Assembly (NCBI RefSeq): GCF_030403435.1
Contig: NZ_JAUEPH010000006.1
Span: 124,001 to 188,000, forward strand
Length of the DNA: 64,000 bases
Direction of reading: 5' to 3'
Source: Algoriphagus sediminis
Lineage (GTDB): Bacteria; Bacteroidota; Bacteroidia; Cytophagales; Cyclobacteriaceae
The translations under genes and the position numbers were made by a program. This document shows, in pieces, positions 9,813-19,012 of the stretch (position 1 is its first letter; each line of letters starts with the position of its first letter). The notes under the pieces were generated by a model. That model was not told where the DNA came from, ran no database searches, and worked only from the letters and a program-made list of their open reading frames with translations.

Positions 9813-11459
9813 ATGTCAGATTCAATGAAAGATTACAGATTTGATCTACCAAAAAACTCAAAATCCATTATTAAGGTAATCGGAGTGGGTGGAGGTGGAT
9901 CCAACGCCGTAAACCACATGTTTGCCCAAGGCATAAAGGATGTGGAATTTGTAGTAGTAAACACCGATGCTCAGGCTCTTAAGTCTAGCCCGGTTCCACT
10001 TAGATTGCAGTTAGGAGCCAGCCTTACAGAAGGGCTTGGTGCCGGAGCTAATCCCGAACAGGGGAAGAATGCTGCTTTGGAATCAGAAAACGAAATTAGA
10101 GAGTTGCTTTCTGATAACACCAAAATGGTTTTTATCACTGCAGGAATGGGTGGAGGTACAGGAACAGGTGCAGCTCCTGTCATTGCCAGAATTGCGAAGG
10201 AATTAGATATCCTGACTGTGGGTATCGTGACCGCTCCATTTATGTTTGAAGGCAAGAAAAAGATGGGGGTAGCTCAGCGAGGAATCGAGTCGCTTCGTGA
10301 AAGCTGTGATACGGTTCTTGTCATCCTGAATGACAAACTTCGTGAGATTTATGGAAATCTTGCTATTAGAACTGCCTTCGGCAAAGCTGATGATATATTG
10401 ACCACTGCAGCAAAATCCATAGCAGAAATTATAACTATTCATCAGGATGTAAACGTGGACTTCGAGGATGTGAAGACTGTGATGAAAGATGCAGGTGCTG
10501 CCGTAATGGGATCCTCAACCGAGGAGGGGGAAGGACGAGCCATCAGAGCGGCCGGGGCTGCCATTTCTTCGCCATTACTGAATAATGTTGATATCAAGGG
10601 AGCTGAGAAGATTCTTCTTTCCATCATGTCCGGTGAGGAAGAAGAGTTGTCTATGGACGAATTGAGTGAGATCACTGAGTATATTCAAGAAAAAGCAGGA
10701 GATAATGCTGAAGTCATTTTCGGTCAGGGAATTGATCAGGAGCTAGCGAAAGGCATTCGGGTAACGGTGATTGCCACAGGTTTTGAGATGGATAGACTTT
10801 CCGGCTCAAAGCCAGTAGCTACTGAAACACCTAAGGAAGAGCCTAAGGTGGAAGAAGATACCAAAACAGTTATCCATCTGGAATCAGGTAAGTCCGAAAA
10901 AATCCAGGAAGAAAAGATTTCTCAGGACAGCCCATTTTCATTTAAAATGCCCAAGCCAAAGGCTCCAGAAAGTCCTTCTGCTCCAGAACCGATAAAAGAA
11001 AAAGAGGTCGTTGAAACTCGACAAGAAAAAATTTCTTTTGAGGAACCAAAGGAGGAAAAGATGGAGGAGGAAACTATTGAGTTTGTAGAAAAAGAGGAAA
11101 AGCCTGAGAAGATCGTTCATGAGCTTTATCCTACTGATGAAACCGAAGAAAAAAAGGAAGAAGTATCTCAAGAGGAAGAAAAGGTGGAGCCAGCTTTTGG
11201 CGCAGATTTCTATGAAAAAATGAAGCAAAAGGCTATTCAGAGAGCTCATGAAAGATTTCAAAAGCTTAAGGACAGCAGATCATTGAATCCTACGCCTGAG
11301 GAGCTCAAGGAGAAAATGGAAGTCCCGGCTTATCAAAGAAAAAATGTAGTCTTGAAGAATCCTGAGCATAGCTCTGAGAAGAACTTATCCAAGTACAACC
11401 TCAATGATGACAATGAGATCCTTGGTAATAATAGATTTCTTCATGACAATGTAGATTGA
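9813..11459 (+). CDS. ftsZ: Cell division GTPase FtsZ with extended acidic C-terminal tail
   Basis: Tubulin-like GTPase that forms the Z-ring. The GTPase core spans about residues 17-330, with GVGGGGSNAV near 25-33 and the tubulin signature GGGTGTG at 113-119. The protein is 548 aa, against about 380 for E. coli. The extra about 215 residues after ATGFEMDRL form a low-complexity Glu/Lys/Pro-rich linker and end in a short more ordered stretch (KYNLNDDNEILGNN region). Bacteroidota FtsZ often has such a long linker; its role here is inferred. The gene converges with the next one with only two bases between stops. Confidence 0.97.
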   Translation: MSDSMKDYRFDLPKNSKSIIKVIGVGGGGSNAVNHMFAQGIKDVEFVVVNTDAQALKSSPVPLRLQLGASLTEGLGAGANPEQGKNAALESENEIRELLSDNTKMVFITAGMGGGTGTGAAPVIARIAKELDILTVGIVTAPFMFEGKKKMGVAQRGIESLRESCDTVLVILNDKLREIYGNLAIRTAFGKADDILTTAAKSIAEIITIHQDVNVDFEDVKTVMKDAGAAVMGSSTEEGEGRAIRAAGAAISSPLLNNVDIKGAEKILLSIMSGEEEELSMDELSEITEYIQEKAGDNAEVIFGQGIDQELAKGIRVTVIATGFEMDRLSGSKPVATETPKEEPKVEEDTKTVIHLESGKSEKIQEEKISQDSPFSFKMPKPKAPESPSAPEPIKEKEVVETRQEKISFEEPKEEKMEEETIEFVEKEEKPEKIVHELYPTDETEEKKEEVSQEEEKVEPAFGADFYEKMKQKAIQRAHERFQKLKDSRSLNPTPEELKEKMEVPAYQRKNVVLKNPEHSSEKNLSKYNLNDDNEILGNNRFLHDNVD

Positions 11460-11461
11460 GT

Positions 11462-11986
11462 TTAAAACTCGATCAACATTTCAGCCTGCTGATGCAGAAG
11501 TTCTAAGTACAGCTTGTTGGTGAGCGAGCTATCTGACATATTACGCTCTATTTGAGCCAGCTTTGGTTTAAGAGCGAGAACATGCATTCCCAGGTAATTA
11601 AAAATATCGGAGAGGTGGCTAAGTGCAATGCCACCTCCTCCAATTCCTGAAGAGAGCCCCACAAGGGCGCTCTTTTTGTTTTTTAGAGGATTTGGATAAC
11701 TCATGCCATCGATGAAGGTCTTTAGAATCCCTGGAAATGAACCATTGTATTCAGGGACGATAAACACATATTTTTCAGCCTTTCTAAGCCTATCCACGAA
11801 GGCATTGTATTCGGGATTTTTTCCATTGTTTTCATATAATGCCGACCCAATAAAATCTATCGGTAAATCCTGTAACTCCAGAATCTCGGATTCTACTCCT
11901 TTATCTAATAGTATGGATTGGTAAAGCTCTGCAATTGTTTTGGAGACGGCATTCTTCCGGTTTGTCCCCACTATTATCTTAACCAT
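11462..11986 (-). CDS. NAD(P)H-dependent FMN reductase family oxidoreductase
   Basis: Small flavodoxin-like quinone/FMN reductase, about 174 aa from the chosen ATG. It starts VKIIVGTNRKNAVSKTIA, the family's phosphate-binding N-terminus, and has the VPEYNGSFPGILKTFID flavin-binding motif and the SGIGGGG loop. A frame-extending ATG at 12013 would add nine residues that do not match the family. Physiological substrate is unknown; members reduce quinones, azo compounds or chromate. It stands alone, convergent with ftsZ and divergent from the phosphorylase. Confidence 0.85.
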   Translation of the reverse strand: MVKIIVGTNRKNAVSKTIAELYQSILLDKGVESEILELQDLPIDFIGSALYENNGKNPEYNAFVDRLRKAEKYVFIVPEYNGSFPGILKTFIDGMSYPNPLKNKKSALVGLSSGIGGGGIALSHLSDIFNYLGMHVLALKPKLAQIERNMSDSSLTNKLYLELLHQQAEMLIEF

Positions 11987-12076
11987 CGAATCATTTTTAT
12001 GCAGTGAATACATCCTTCAGGGGTTAAAAGTTCTCAGCCTTTGGTATTTTTCCAAAAGCTAAACTCTTTTTGTACC

Positions 12077-12895
12077 ATGGAATATCTTAATCAAGTCATA
12101 GAAGCTCGAAATTTTATTGAGGACAAATTTCCTGAAAGCATTGAAACAGCCTTAATTCTGGGAACTGGTTTAGGAAAAATGGGAGATGAAATCGAGGTCA
12201 TCAAGGAAATAGACTATGATGATATTCCACATTTTCCAATTTCCACCGTAGAAAGCCATCATGGGAAATTGGTTATAGGTAGGCTAGCGGGGAAACTCCT
12301 TCTCGCTATGAAGGGGCGCTTCCATTATTATGAAGGGTATTCAATGCGAGAAGTGACCTTTCCAATCAGGGTCATGGGGTTGATGGGGGTTAAAAAACTT
12401 TTGGTATCCAATGCCTGTGGAGGTTTGAGTCCTAAACATGAAGTAGGTGATGTCATGTTGATCAGGGATCAAATAGACTTATTTCCTGAAAATGCCTTAA
12501 GAGGCAAAAACCCACCGGAATTTGGGCCTAGGTTTCCTGACATGAGCGAGCCCTTTTCTTTAGATTTTTTGGCAAAGGCCAAGGAAATCGCAGTTGATTT
12601 GGGAATCAAAATTCATGAAGGAGTATATGCTGGAGTCCAGGGGCCTAATCTGGAAACGAAGGCAGAATACAAATACCTTCGAATTATCGGAGCTGATGCA
12701 GTGGGGATGAGTACGGTTCCGGAGGTGATGGTAGCTAATCAAATGGGAATGAATGTTTTCGGCATATCAGCGATTACCGACCTAGGTGTAATGGGTAAAG
12801 TCAAAAAACTGACCCTGGCCGAGGTTTTGGCGGCGGCGGAAATAGCAAGTCCAAAGATGATTTCAATAATCCGTGAGCTTATCAAAGTCATCTGA
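12077..12895 (+). CDS. punA: Purine-nucleoside phosphorylase (trimeric PNP/MTAP family)
   Basis: Phosphorolytic cleavage of inosine and guanosine to base plus ribose-1-phosphate, in cytoplasmic purine salvage. From ATG 12077 the product is 272 aa, normal for trimeric PNP. The phosphate loop GTGLG (29-33), VESHHGKLVIG (58-68), GRFHYYEGYSM (80-90), SNACGG and the base-binding region GADAVGMSTVPEV are all present. An in-frame start at 12041 adds a dozen residues without family support. The distal nucleoside hydrolase at 31519 is a hydrolytic counterpart in another compartment. Confidence 0.93.
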   Translation: MEYLNQVIEARNFIEDKFPESIETALILGTGLGKMGDEIEVIKEIDYDDIPHFPISTVESHHGKLVIGRLAGKLLLAMKGRFHYYEGYSMREVTFPIRVMGLMGVKKLLVSNACGGLSPKHEVGDVMLIRDQIDLFPENALRGKNPPEFGPRFPDMSEPFSLDFLAKAKEIAVDLGIKIHEGVYAGVQGPNLETKAEYKYLRIIGADAVGMSTVPEVMVANQMGMNVFGISAITDLGVMGKVKKLTLAEVLAAAEIASPKMISIIRELIKVI

Positions 12896-12968
12896 GCTAT
12901 TCAAATTGTAAGACCCCGAAGATTTGAAAGTCATTTTTTAAATTTATTGAAATCGCAAAACCACAATT

Positions 12969-13970
12969 ATGAATACCACAGGTTTAAAATTTTTGACTCT
13001 CCTTTTTTTAGCTCTCTCTTTTTGTCCATCATACGGCCAGAAATCCACTGTTTTACAACCAGAATTGGCGAAAGAAATAAAGGACATGCGAGATGAAGAT
13101 CAGAAGAATCGCATCAAATGGTCAAAAATGTACCAAAAGGGGAAGTTCGATAGTAAGAAATTCAAAGAGTTTACAAAGGAGCTTATTGCTTTGGATCGAC
13201 AGAATACTAAGCGAATGCGAGAGATTATCGAGGAATATGGTTGGCCATCTTATGAGTTGGTTGGTGAGGGCCCAAGTAATAATGCCTGGTTGATTGTTCA
13301 GCATGCTGACCGAAATCCTGCTTTTCAGGCCAGATGTTTGCCCTTACTAAAAGCAGCTGTGGATGCAGGTCAGGCCAACCCCAGCAATTATGCCTATCTC
13401 TATGACCGTGTGGCTGTGTCGAAGGGAGAGAAGCAGCTCTATGCTACTCAAAGCTCTTCAAACAATGGACTCACAGAAGGAAATTTTTATCCGATAGCAA
13501 GAGAAGATAGTGTTCAGATTCGCCGGGAAGCAATGAACATTTCAAGATCTGTAGAGGATTACGCAGCCTCTATGAATTTTGAGTATAAGATTCCCGATAG
13601 AAAGGAAGCAGATCAAAGGGCAGAAAAACTTAAAAACGAGTACGACAAACATGTTGCTATTGCCAGGGAGAAATTCTCCAATCAAGAATTTGAAGAATCG
13701 GCAGATCATTATTTGATCGCGACAGCGGCTTATGGGCATGTGACTACAGAAGATTTTGTTCAGGCTGCCAAGGCTCTTTCTCTTTCTGAACATGAGCAAA
13801 TATCACAAGCTACCACTTTGCTCACCCGCGCTCTTGCCAGAGGATGGAATGGCTTCGATGTGCTAATTCAGGATGCAAGTATGGATTATTTGAAATCTGA
13901 ACTTCCCGGTAGCTGGGAGGATTTGAAACTGGTTGCAGAACAGATAGAAATTGATTTGGGAAAAGACTAA
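12969..13970 (+). CDS. Secreted DUF6624-like protein of unknown function
   Basis: A 333 aa protein with a clear signal peptide (residues 1-23, ending PSYGQ). The segment from about 90 to 165 (WPSYELVGEGPSNNAWLIV, QHADRNPAFQARCLPLL, NYAYLYDRVAVSKGEKQLYATQ) matches the pattern I recall for the DUF6624 family. An acidic/basic helical stretch precedes it and a TPR-like helical C-terminus follows (about 215-330). No catalytic motif is evident. It is single, in the same direction as punA and the TonB receptor. The family name is from memory and unverified. Confidence 0.7.
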   Translation: MNTTGLKFLTLLFLALSFCPSYGQKSTVLQPELAKEIKDMRDEDQKNRIKWSKMYQKGKFDSKKFKEFTKELIALDRQNTKRMREIIEEYGWPSYELVGEGPSNNAWLIVQHADRNPAFQARCLPLLKAAVDAGQANPSNYAYLYDRVAVSKGEKQLYATQSSSNNGLTEGNFYPIAREDSVQIRREAMNISRSVEDYAASMNFEYKIPDRKEADQRAEKLKNEYDKHVAIAREKFSNQEFEESADHYLIATAAYGHVTTEDFVQAAKALSLSEHEQISQATTLLTRALARGWNGFDVLIQDASMDYLKSELPGSWEDLKLVAEQIEIDLGKD

Positions 13971-14051
13971 ATTTTATGTCATCATCCAGATGCTTTCGTT
14001 CTTTTTTGCCAATGAATGCCGATCAACCAAAATTCGAGTTAATTTTATAGA

Positions 14052-16463
14052 ATGTGCAGAATCCTATTTGTGGGAATGGTCTTACTTTTTTGGAGTTTTG
14101 GAGCTTTGGCCCAGACCGACTCTCTAACTTATGTATTTGGCAGTCCTTCTAATTCTCAGGGTTCTTCTTACATTCTTACAGGAAAGCTTATAGACCAAGC
14201 CACTAAAGAGCCCATCGAAGGAGTGGGTTTATACATTGATGGAGTTTATAAGGGTGTAAATTCTGATCGGTTTGGTACCTACATTATCAACCTTAGCCCT
14301 GGTAATCATCGGGTAGCTTACCGTCAGGTATCCAAGATTCCTGTCATCATCGAAGTGACTATTTATGAGAATGCGGTTGTGAACTTAGAAATGAGCGACA
14401 AAAGCTTCGAGCTGGATGGAGTCGTGGTCATGTCCGACGAAATGGATAGGAATGTAAGAAACCCAATAACTGGAGTGACTAAACTTACCACCCAGGAATT
14501 AAAAGCCATCCCGGCATTTCTTGGGGAAGCAGATATTTTTAAAGGACTGCAGCTTTTGCCAGGGGTGAGTTCAGTAGGTGAAGGGACTTCGGGAATTAAT
14601 GTTCGCGGTGCAAAAACTGACCAGAACTTACTATTGATGGATGAAGCCTTGGTATTGAGTTCAAATCATGCATTGGGCTTTCTTTCTGCCTTCAACACCG
14701 ATGTGACTGAGACGTTCACTTTATACAAAGGGAACCTTCCCTCTAGGCTTGGCGGTCGGGCTGGTTCTGCCTTGGATATTCGAATGCGCGATGGTGATTT
14801 TCAAAACTGGTCGGGCCAAGTCGGTATCGGCACATCGAATGGTCGCCTATTGCTCGAAGGGCCGATTGTAAATGATAAGGTGAGTGTGATTCTAGGTGGC
14901 CGGATTTCTAATGTCAATTGGCTCCTGAATCAAGCTCGAGATTTTGATATTCAGAATAGTGAATTGAATTTTCATGATGTCTATGGTGGGCTTTCCTGGA
15001 AAATTGGAACAGGCCATACCTTGGAAGCCAACACCTTATTGACAGGCGACTTCTTTAGATTTTCAGATGAGTTTGGATATGATTGGTCAAACCGGGTGAG
15101 TTCACTTAAGTATCGTGGGATTTTAAGCGAAAACGTTTCTTTGAACGTGGTTTACGCTAATGGAGATTTTGACAATGCTTTTTTCGATCCTGAAGGTTTG
15201 GATGCAGCACAGGTTGATAATGGAATGACCTATCAGCAGGGGAAAGTGACTGCCACTTGGGCAAATGAATCTTTAGCAATCAATGTGGGTGCCGAGGCCA
15301 TTTATTACAAGGGTAAACCTGAAACTTTAAGTCCTTTTGGAAGCGAAAGCTCCGTGGAAGAAGATAGAGTTGAAAAAGAGAGAGGGCTTGAGTATTCAGC
15401 CTTTGCAAACTCGGAATTTGAACTAGGAGAAAATACAGGAATTGTAGCAGGAGTGAGGTTCTCAAACTACAATCAACTTGGCCCCGACTCCGTATATCAA
15501 TATCGAGATAATGCACCAATCACTGAAGAAAATATCATTGGAGTGGTGGGTGTTGAAAGCGGTTCCATTAAGAACTATTCAGGAATAGAGCCCCGACTTT
15601 CCATACGCCAGAATTTATCCTCTAACTCCTCAATCAAGATGAGTTACTCAAGGCTCAATCAATATATCCAATCGGTTTCAAACACCTTTGGGCCGACTCC
15701 TATAGATCTCTGGCAGCTAAGTACCACTTATATTCCACCGCAGCGGTCCGATAGTTTTTCTCTGGGTTATTTCAGGAATTCCAAAGACAATATGTGGGAA
15801 TTTTCTGTGGATGGTTTTTACAGACGAACAGATAATCAGGTCGAATACAGAGACTTTGCCCAGGTTTTCCTGAATCCACATATGGAGACAGAGTTAGTTT
15901 TTGGGGAAGGCGAATCATACGGGACCGAATTCCTAATCAAAAAGAATCTTGGAATTGTAACCGGTTGGCTTGCCTACACCTATTCACGCTCTTTTTTCAG
16001 AACCTTAAGCCCTTTTCCAGAGGAGCAAATCAATAGAGGAGAGTGGTTTCCGTCAAACTTTGATAAACCTCATGAAGTGAATTTCATTTTGAGTAAAAAA
16101 ATGTATCCCCGTGGTCTATTCAATATCAGTATTAATTATGCTACCGGCCGGCCGGTGAACGCTGTGAATTCCAGCTATGTACTTGGTGGTCTCGTAGTGC
16201 CGGAATACAGTGATAGAAACGAATACAGAATTCCAGATTATTTTAGAGTGGATGTATCCTACACATTTGAAAAAGTATTTTCAAAGAAAGGAGATAGTTT
16301 GAATTTCAGCATTTACAACCTACTTGGAAGGAGAAATGCTTACAGTGTTTTTTGGCAGAAAGATGATGATTCTAGGCAATTGAGGCCTTATCGATTGGCC
16401 ATTCTGGGATCTATTTTTCCTTCCATTACTTACAGTATTCAGTTTGGACATGCAGATGAATAG
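14052..16463 (+). CDS. TonB-dependent outer-membrane receptor with carboxypeptidase-like regulatory domain
   Basis: An 803 aa outer-membrane transporter. Signal peptide residues 1-21; a carboxypeptidase-D regulatory-like domain at about 38-120 (YILTGKLIDQATKEPIEGVG); a plug domain at about 135-250 with LLPGVSSVGEGTSGINVRG and a YKGNLPSRLGGRAGS segment; then a beta-barrel ending at a C-terminal aromatic-rich strand. It overlaps the downstream DUF4249 lipoprotein, a pairing common in Bacteroidota. It is not SusC-sized (about 1000 aa) and lacks a SusD neighbour. The imported substrate cannot be told. Confidence 0.92.
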   Translation: MCRILFVGMVLLFWSFGALAQTDSLTYVFGSPSNSQGSSYILTGKLIDQATKEPIEGVGLYIDGVYKGVNSDRFGTYIINLSPGNHRVAYRQVSKIPVIIEVTIYENAVVNLEMSDKSFELDGVVVMSDEMDRNVRNPITGVTKLTTQELKAIPAFLGEADIFKGLQLLPGVSSVGEGTSGINVRGAKTDQNLLLMDEALVLSSNHALGFLSAFNTDVTETFTLYKGNLPSRLGGRAGSALDIRMRDGDFQNWSGQVGIGTSNGRLLLEGPIVNDKVSVILGGRISNVNWLLNQARDFDIQNSELNFHDVYGGLSWKIGTGHTLEANTLLTGDFFRFSDEFGYDWSNRVSSLKYRGILSENVSLNVVYANGDFDNAFFDPEGLDAAQVDNGMTYQQGKVTATWANESLAINVGAEAIYYKGKPETLSPFGSESSVEEDRVEKERGLEYSAFANSEFELGENTGIVAGVRFSNYNQLGPDSVYQYRDNAPITEENIIGVVGVESGSIKNYSGIEPRLSIRQNLSSNSSIKMSYSRLNQYIQSVSNTFGPTPIDLWQLSTTYIPPQRSDSFSLGYFRNSKDNMWEFSVDGFYRRTDNQVEYRDFAQVFLNPHMETELVFGEGESYGTEFLIKKNLGIVTGWLAYTYSRSFFRTLSPFPEEQINRGEWFPSNFDKPHEVNFILSKKMYPRGLFNISINYATGRPVNAVNSSYVLGGLVVPEYSDRNEYRIPDYFRVDVSYTFEKVFSKKGDSLNFSIYNLLGRRNAYSVFWQKDDDSRQLRPYRLAILGSIFPSITYSIQFGHADE

Positions 16464-17550
16464 GACGATAAGACTGTTAAGCCTACTTGTAGTTTTTCTA
16501 CTTTTTGAAAGCTGCGTGGATCAGATTGAATTTCCATTGAATCTTGGGAATGAACGATTAATTGTTGCCGGTCAGCTCAATGATTGGAATGAAACACAAT
16601 ACGTGTACTTATCCGAAACTACATCAGCAGATCGAGAGCCGATTCTCACTGATGGTTATTTCACGATTAACGACCTACCAAGACCAGTTAGAGGGGCTCA
16701 GGTTTCTGTTAAAAGTAGCACAGGCCAAAATTGGTCCTATCAGGAAATTGAGCCTGGAACCTATGCGCTGGAGGGCTTTCCCGGTCCCGAATCGGGAGTG
16801 GAGTACTATGTTGAAATTCTGGCAAAAGGAAGGGTCTATAAGTCCTCGCCGGAAGTGATGCCTGAGGTCATTGGTGAGGATGAAATAAGCTATACTTTCG
16901 ACAGGGGAGAATTAAATAACCAGCCAGAGATTCCTTTCATCAGTATTCGTTCAGATGTGACTCTTCCTGAGCAAACCGGCGGCTATTTCCTTCGCTGGGA
17001 TGTGGAGGAGGTCTATTATTGGAATCTCACCTTTTTCCCAAATCCATTTAATACACCTCCCCCTGATTGCTATGTTTTTGGATTTGCGGATCCTGAGCGC
17101 ATCACCCTGCTTAATGGAGACCTCCTTAATCGTCCTGGGGGAACTTCTTCCCAGATCCTCGCAGAGCGACGAATAGATCAATCCTTTCTCAGCAGACATT
17201 ATTTTAATGTGCGCCAAATCAGTACTTCCCAGGAATCCTATGAGTACAGGAGAAAGGTAAGGGAATTAGTGAATAATTCGGGATCTGTTTTTGATGCTCC
17301 GCCTGCGCCTGTTCAGGGAAACCTTAGGAATATTAATGATGAAGAGGAAGTAGTGTTGGGTTATTTTGAGGTGGCCAAAGTGGATGTCACCAGAATTTAT
17401 ACCACCAAGGCCGATGTACCATTCTTCATTGAAGAGGTCTGTACTTTTGATCCCAATCGCCCATTAAGTGATTACCCAAGAACTTGCCTCAGCTGTTCTG
17501 AGTTTGACAACAGCACAGGTGAAACTCCGGAGTGGTGGTTTGATCAATAA
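16456..17550 (+). CDS. DUF4249 family lipoprotein, partner of the TonB receptor
   Basis: Putative outer-membrane lipoprotein, about 364 aa from ATG 16456. The signal peptide ends in a lipobox-like FESC (Cys 20), followed by the DUF4249 opening with GNERLIVAGQLND. Several in-frame starts crowd here (TTG 16444, ATG 16450, ATG 16456); the last gives the cleanest signal peptide and overlaps the receptor stop by eight bases. Co-occurrence with a carboxypeptidase-like TonB receptor is typical of the family and suggests a surface accessory role in uptake, but no substrate is known. Confidence 0.85.
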   Translation: MNRTIRLLSLLVVFLLFESCVDQIEFPLNLGNERLIVAGQLNDWNETQYVYLSETTSADREPILTDGYFTINDLPRPVRGAQVSVKSSTGQNWSYQEIEPGTYALEGFPGPESGVEYYVEILAKGRVYKSSPEVMPEVIGEDEISYTFDRGELNNQPEIPFISIRSDVTLPEQTGGYFLRWDVEEVYYWNLTFFPNPFNTPPPDCYVFGFADPERITLLNGDLLNRPGGTSSQILAERRIDQSFLSRHYFNVRQISTSQESYEYRRKVRELVNNSGSVFDAPPAPVQGNLRNINDEEEVVLGYFEVAKVDVTRIYTTKADVPFFIEEVCTFDPNRPLSDYPRTCLSCSEFDNSTGETPEWWFDQ

Positions 17551-17580
17551 ACACCGGTTAGATTTTACTCCAACCGGTGT
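17551..17580. terminator. Bidirectional intrinsic terminator between convergent genes
   Basis: Perfect 9-bp inverted repeat, ACACCGGTT (17551-17559) and AACCGGTGT (17572-17580), with a 12-base loop. It starts immediately after the DUF4249 stop and is followed by T-rich sequence. It serves the convergent M20 amidohydrolase as well. Confidence 0.85.
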
Positions 17581-17594
17581 TTGATTTTATTGAA

Positions 17595-18881
17595 TTACTT
17601 CTGCATTTCCATATAATCCACGGCTAGGTAACTTAGCGCTCGTACTCCCAGCACGAATGCATCCTCGTCAATGTAGAAATCGGGTGTGTGGTGCGATGGA
17701 GTGGTGGTTGGGTCCCCACCTTTTTTCATACCTCCAAGCATCATAAAAAAACCTGGCTTTTCCATCTGGTAAAAGCTAAAGTCTTCTGCTCCAGTCACAG
17801 GATCCATTAAAATTACATTTCCTTCACCAGCTGCTGCACTTAGGGTAGGTAGCATGGTTGCTGTAAGCTCAGGGTGATTCACCGTTGAGGGGTATAATTT
17901 CCCAATTCTTACATCTGCATCAGCACCTGCGCTTTTTGCAATATTCGTGGTGATCTCCATAATCCGCTTGTGCACTAGTTCCTGCTGGGGCATGCCAAAG
18001 GTTCTGACCGTTCCAATCATTTCCACTTTTTCAGGAATGATATTATGCCTTATACCTCCATGAATAGCTCCGATCGTAACCACAGCAGGATTTTCTGAGA
18101 TATTCACATTTCTTGACAGGATCGTTTGAAGCCCCATGACTATTTGGGATGAGGTGACAATTGGATCCACACTGGACCAAGGCGAGGCGCCATGTGCCTG
18201 GGTTCCAGTAAGCGTAATTTCAAGATTATCAACGGCAGCCAAAAAAGGCCCTGAACGATACCCTATGGTTCCTACCTCTGCCTGTGACCAGATATGAAGA
18301 CCAAATATGGCATCTACATCTTCCATGACACCTTCTTTCACCATAAGCTCTGCTCCAAAAATATCTGCGTCAAAGACTCCTTCTTCCGCTGGCTGAAAAA
18401 TGAATTTGACATTTCCATGAAGTTCGTCTTTCATGCCTGCCAACACTTCGGCGACTCCCATCAGCATGGCTACATGAGTATCATGACCACAAGCATGCAT
18501 TACGCCAGTTTCCTGTCCGTTATATGTGGTGGTTACTGTGGATTTAAATGGAAGATCCACTCTCTCAGTCACAGGGAGGGCATCCATATCTGCTCGCAGG
18601 CCGACTGTGGGTCCTGGATGGCCACCTCGAAGCATACCCACTACGCCGGTGACCGCTACTTCTTCAGTAACTTCTATCCCCAAGGAGCGAAGATGATCGG
18701 CCACTTTTTTGGCTGTACGAAATTCCTGATTTCCCAATTCTGGGTTTTGGTGGATATCCCTTCGCCACTCGATGACCTTGCCCTCTATGGCAGCGGCAGA
18801 TTCATCAATTTCTCCCCGAAGGGGGCTTTGACCGAAGGTGAAAAAAGGAGTGAAAAGTAGGGGGATAATTATTTTCTTCAT
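17595..18881 (-). CDS. Exported M20-family amidohydrolase (N-acyl-amino-acid/hippurate hydrolase type)
   Basis: Zinc amidohydrolase, 428 aa, that should remove acyl groups from amino acids or peptides. Signal peptide residues 1-18 (ending FTFGQ) suggests a periplasmic or secreted enzyme. The family motifs WRRDIHQNPELGNQEF, GLRADMDALP (94-103), HACGHDTHVAML (129-140, metal ligands) and QPAEEG (163-168, catalytic Glu) are intact. ATG 18881 is chosen; an in-frame ATG 11 codons upstream would spoil the signal peptide. The gene is divergent from the SDR across a palindrome-rich spacer. Confidence 0.92.
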   Translation of the reverse strand: MKKIIIPLLFTPFFTFGQSPLRGEIDESAAAIEGKVIEWRRDIHQNPELGNQEFRTAKKVADHLRSLGIEVTEEVAVTGVVGMLRGGHPGPTVGLRADMDALPVTERVDLPFKSTVTTTYNGQETGVMHACGHDTHVAMLMGVAEVLAGMKDELHGNVKFIFQPAEEGVFDADIFGAELMVKEGVMEDVDAIFGLHIWSQAEVGTIGYRSGPFLAAVDNLEITLTGTQAHGASPWSSVDPIVTSSQIVMGLQTILSRNVNISENPAVVTIGAIHGGIRHNIIPEKVEMIGTVRTFGMPQQELVHKRIMEITTNIAKSAGADADVRIGKLYPSTVNHPELTATMLPTLSAAAGEGNVILMDPVTGAEDFSFYQMEKPGFFMMLGGMKKGGDPTTTPSHHTPDFYIDEDAFVLGVRALSYLAVDYMEMQK

Positions 18882-18901
18882 GGTTTGGATTTTAATATGG
18901 A

Positions 18902-18978
18902 TCAAAATAGTCAAAATGATTCGCTAAACCTGAATCTGTTTATTTTGGATTTTCTGATAATTGTCAGAACTATTTTGA
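18902..18978. promoter_or_regulatory. Symmetric divergent promoter/operator region
   Basis: TCAAAATAGT (18902-18911) and ACTATTTTGA (18969-18978) form a perfect 10-bp inverted repeat, so each divergent gene has ACTATTTTGA upstream in its own orientation. A 16-bp near-perfect palindrome, TCTGATAATTGTCAGA (18953-18968), abuts the right arm. TATTTTG resembles the Bacteroidota -7 element TAnnTTTG shortened by one base. The palindrome looks like a dimeric regulator site; no regulator gene is adjacent. Confidence 0.45.
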
Positions 18979-19012
18979 CCAATTCGGATTTGAATAGGAA
19001 AACAAAAGAGAG

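Noticed and set aside
18294-18860. 188-codon open frame opposite the M20 amidohydrolase
   Set aside because: It lies wholly inside a gene with intact catalytic motifs, and the translation is low in hydrophobic order and matches nothing I know.
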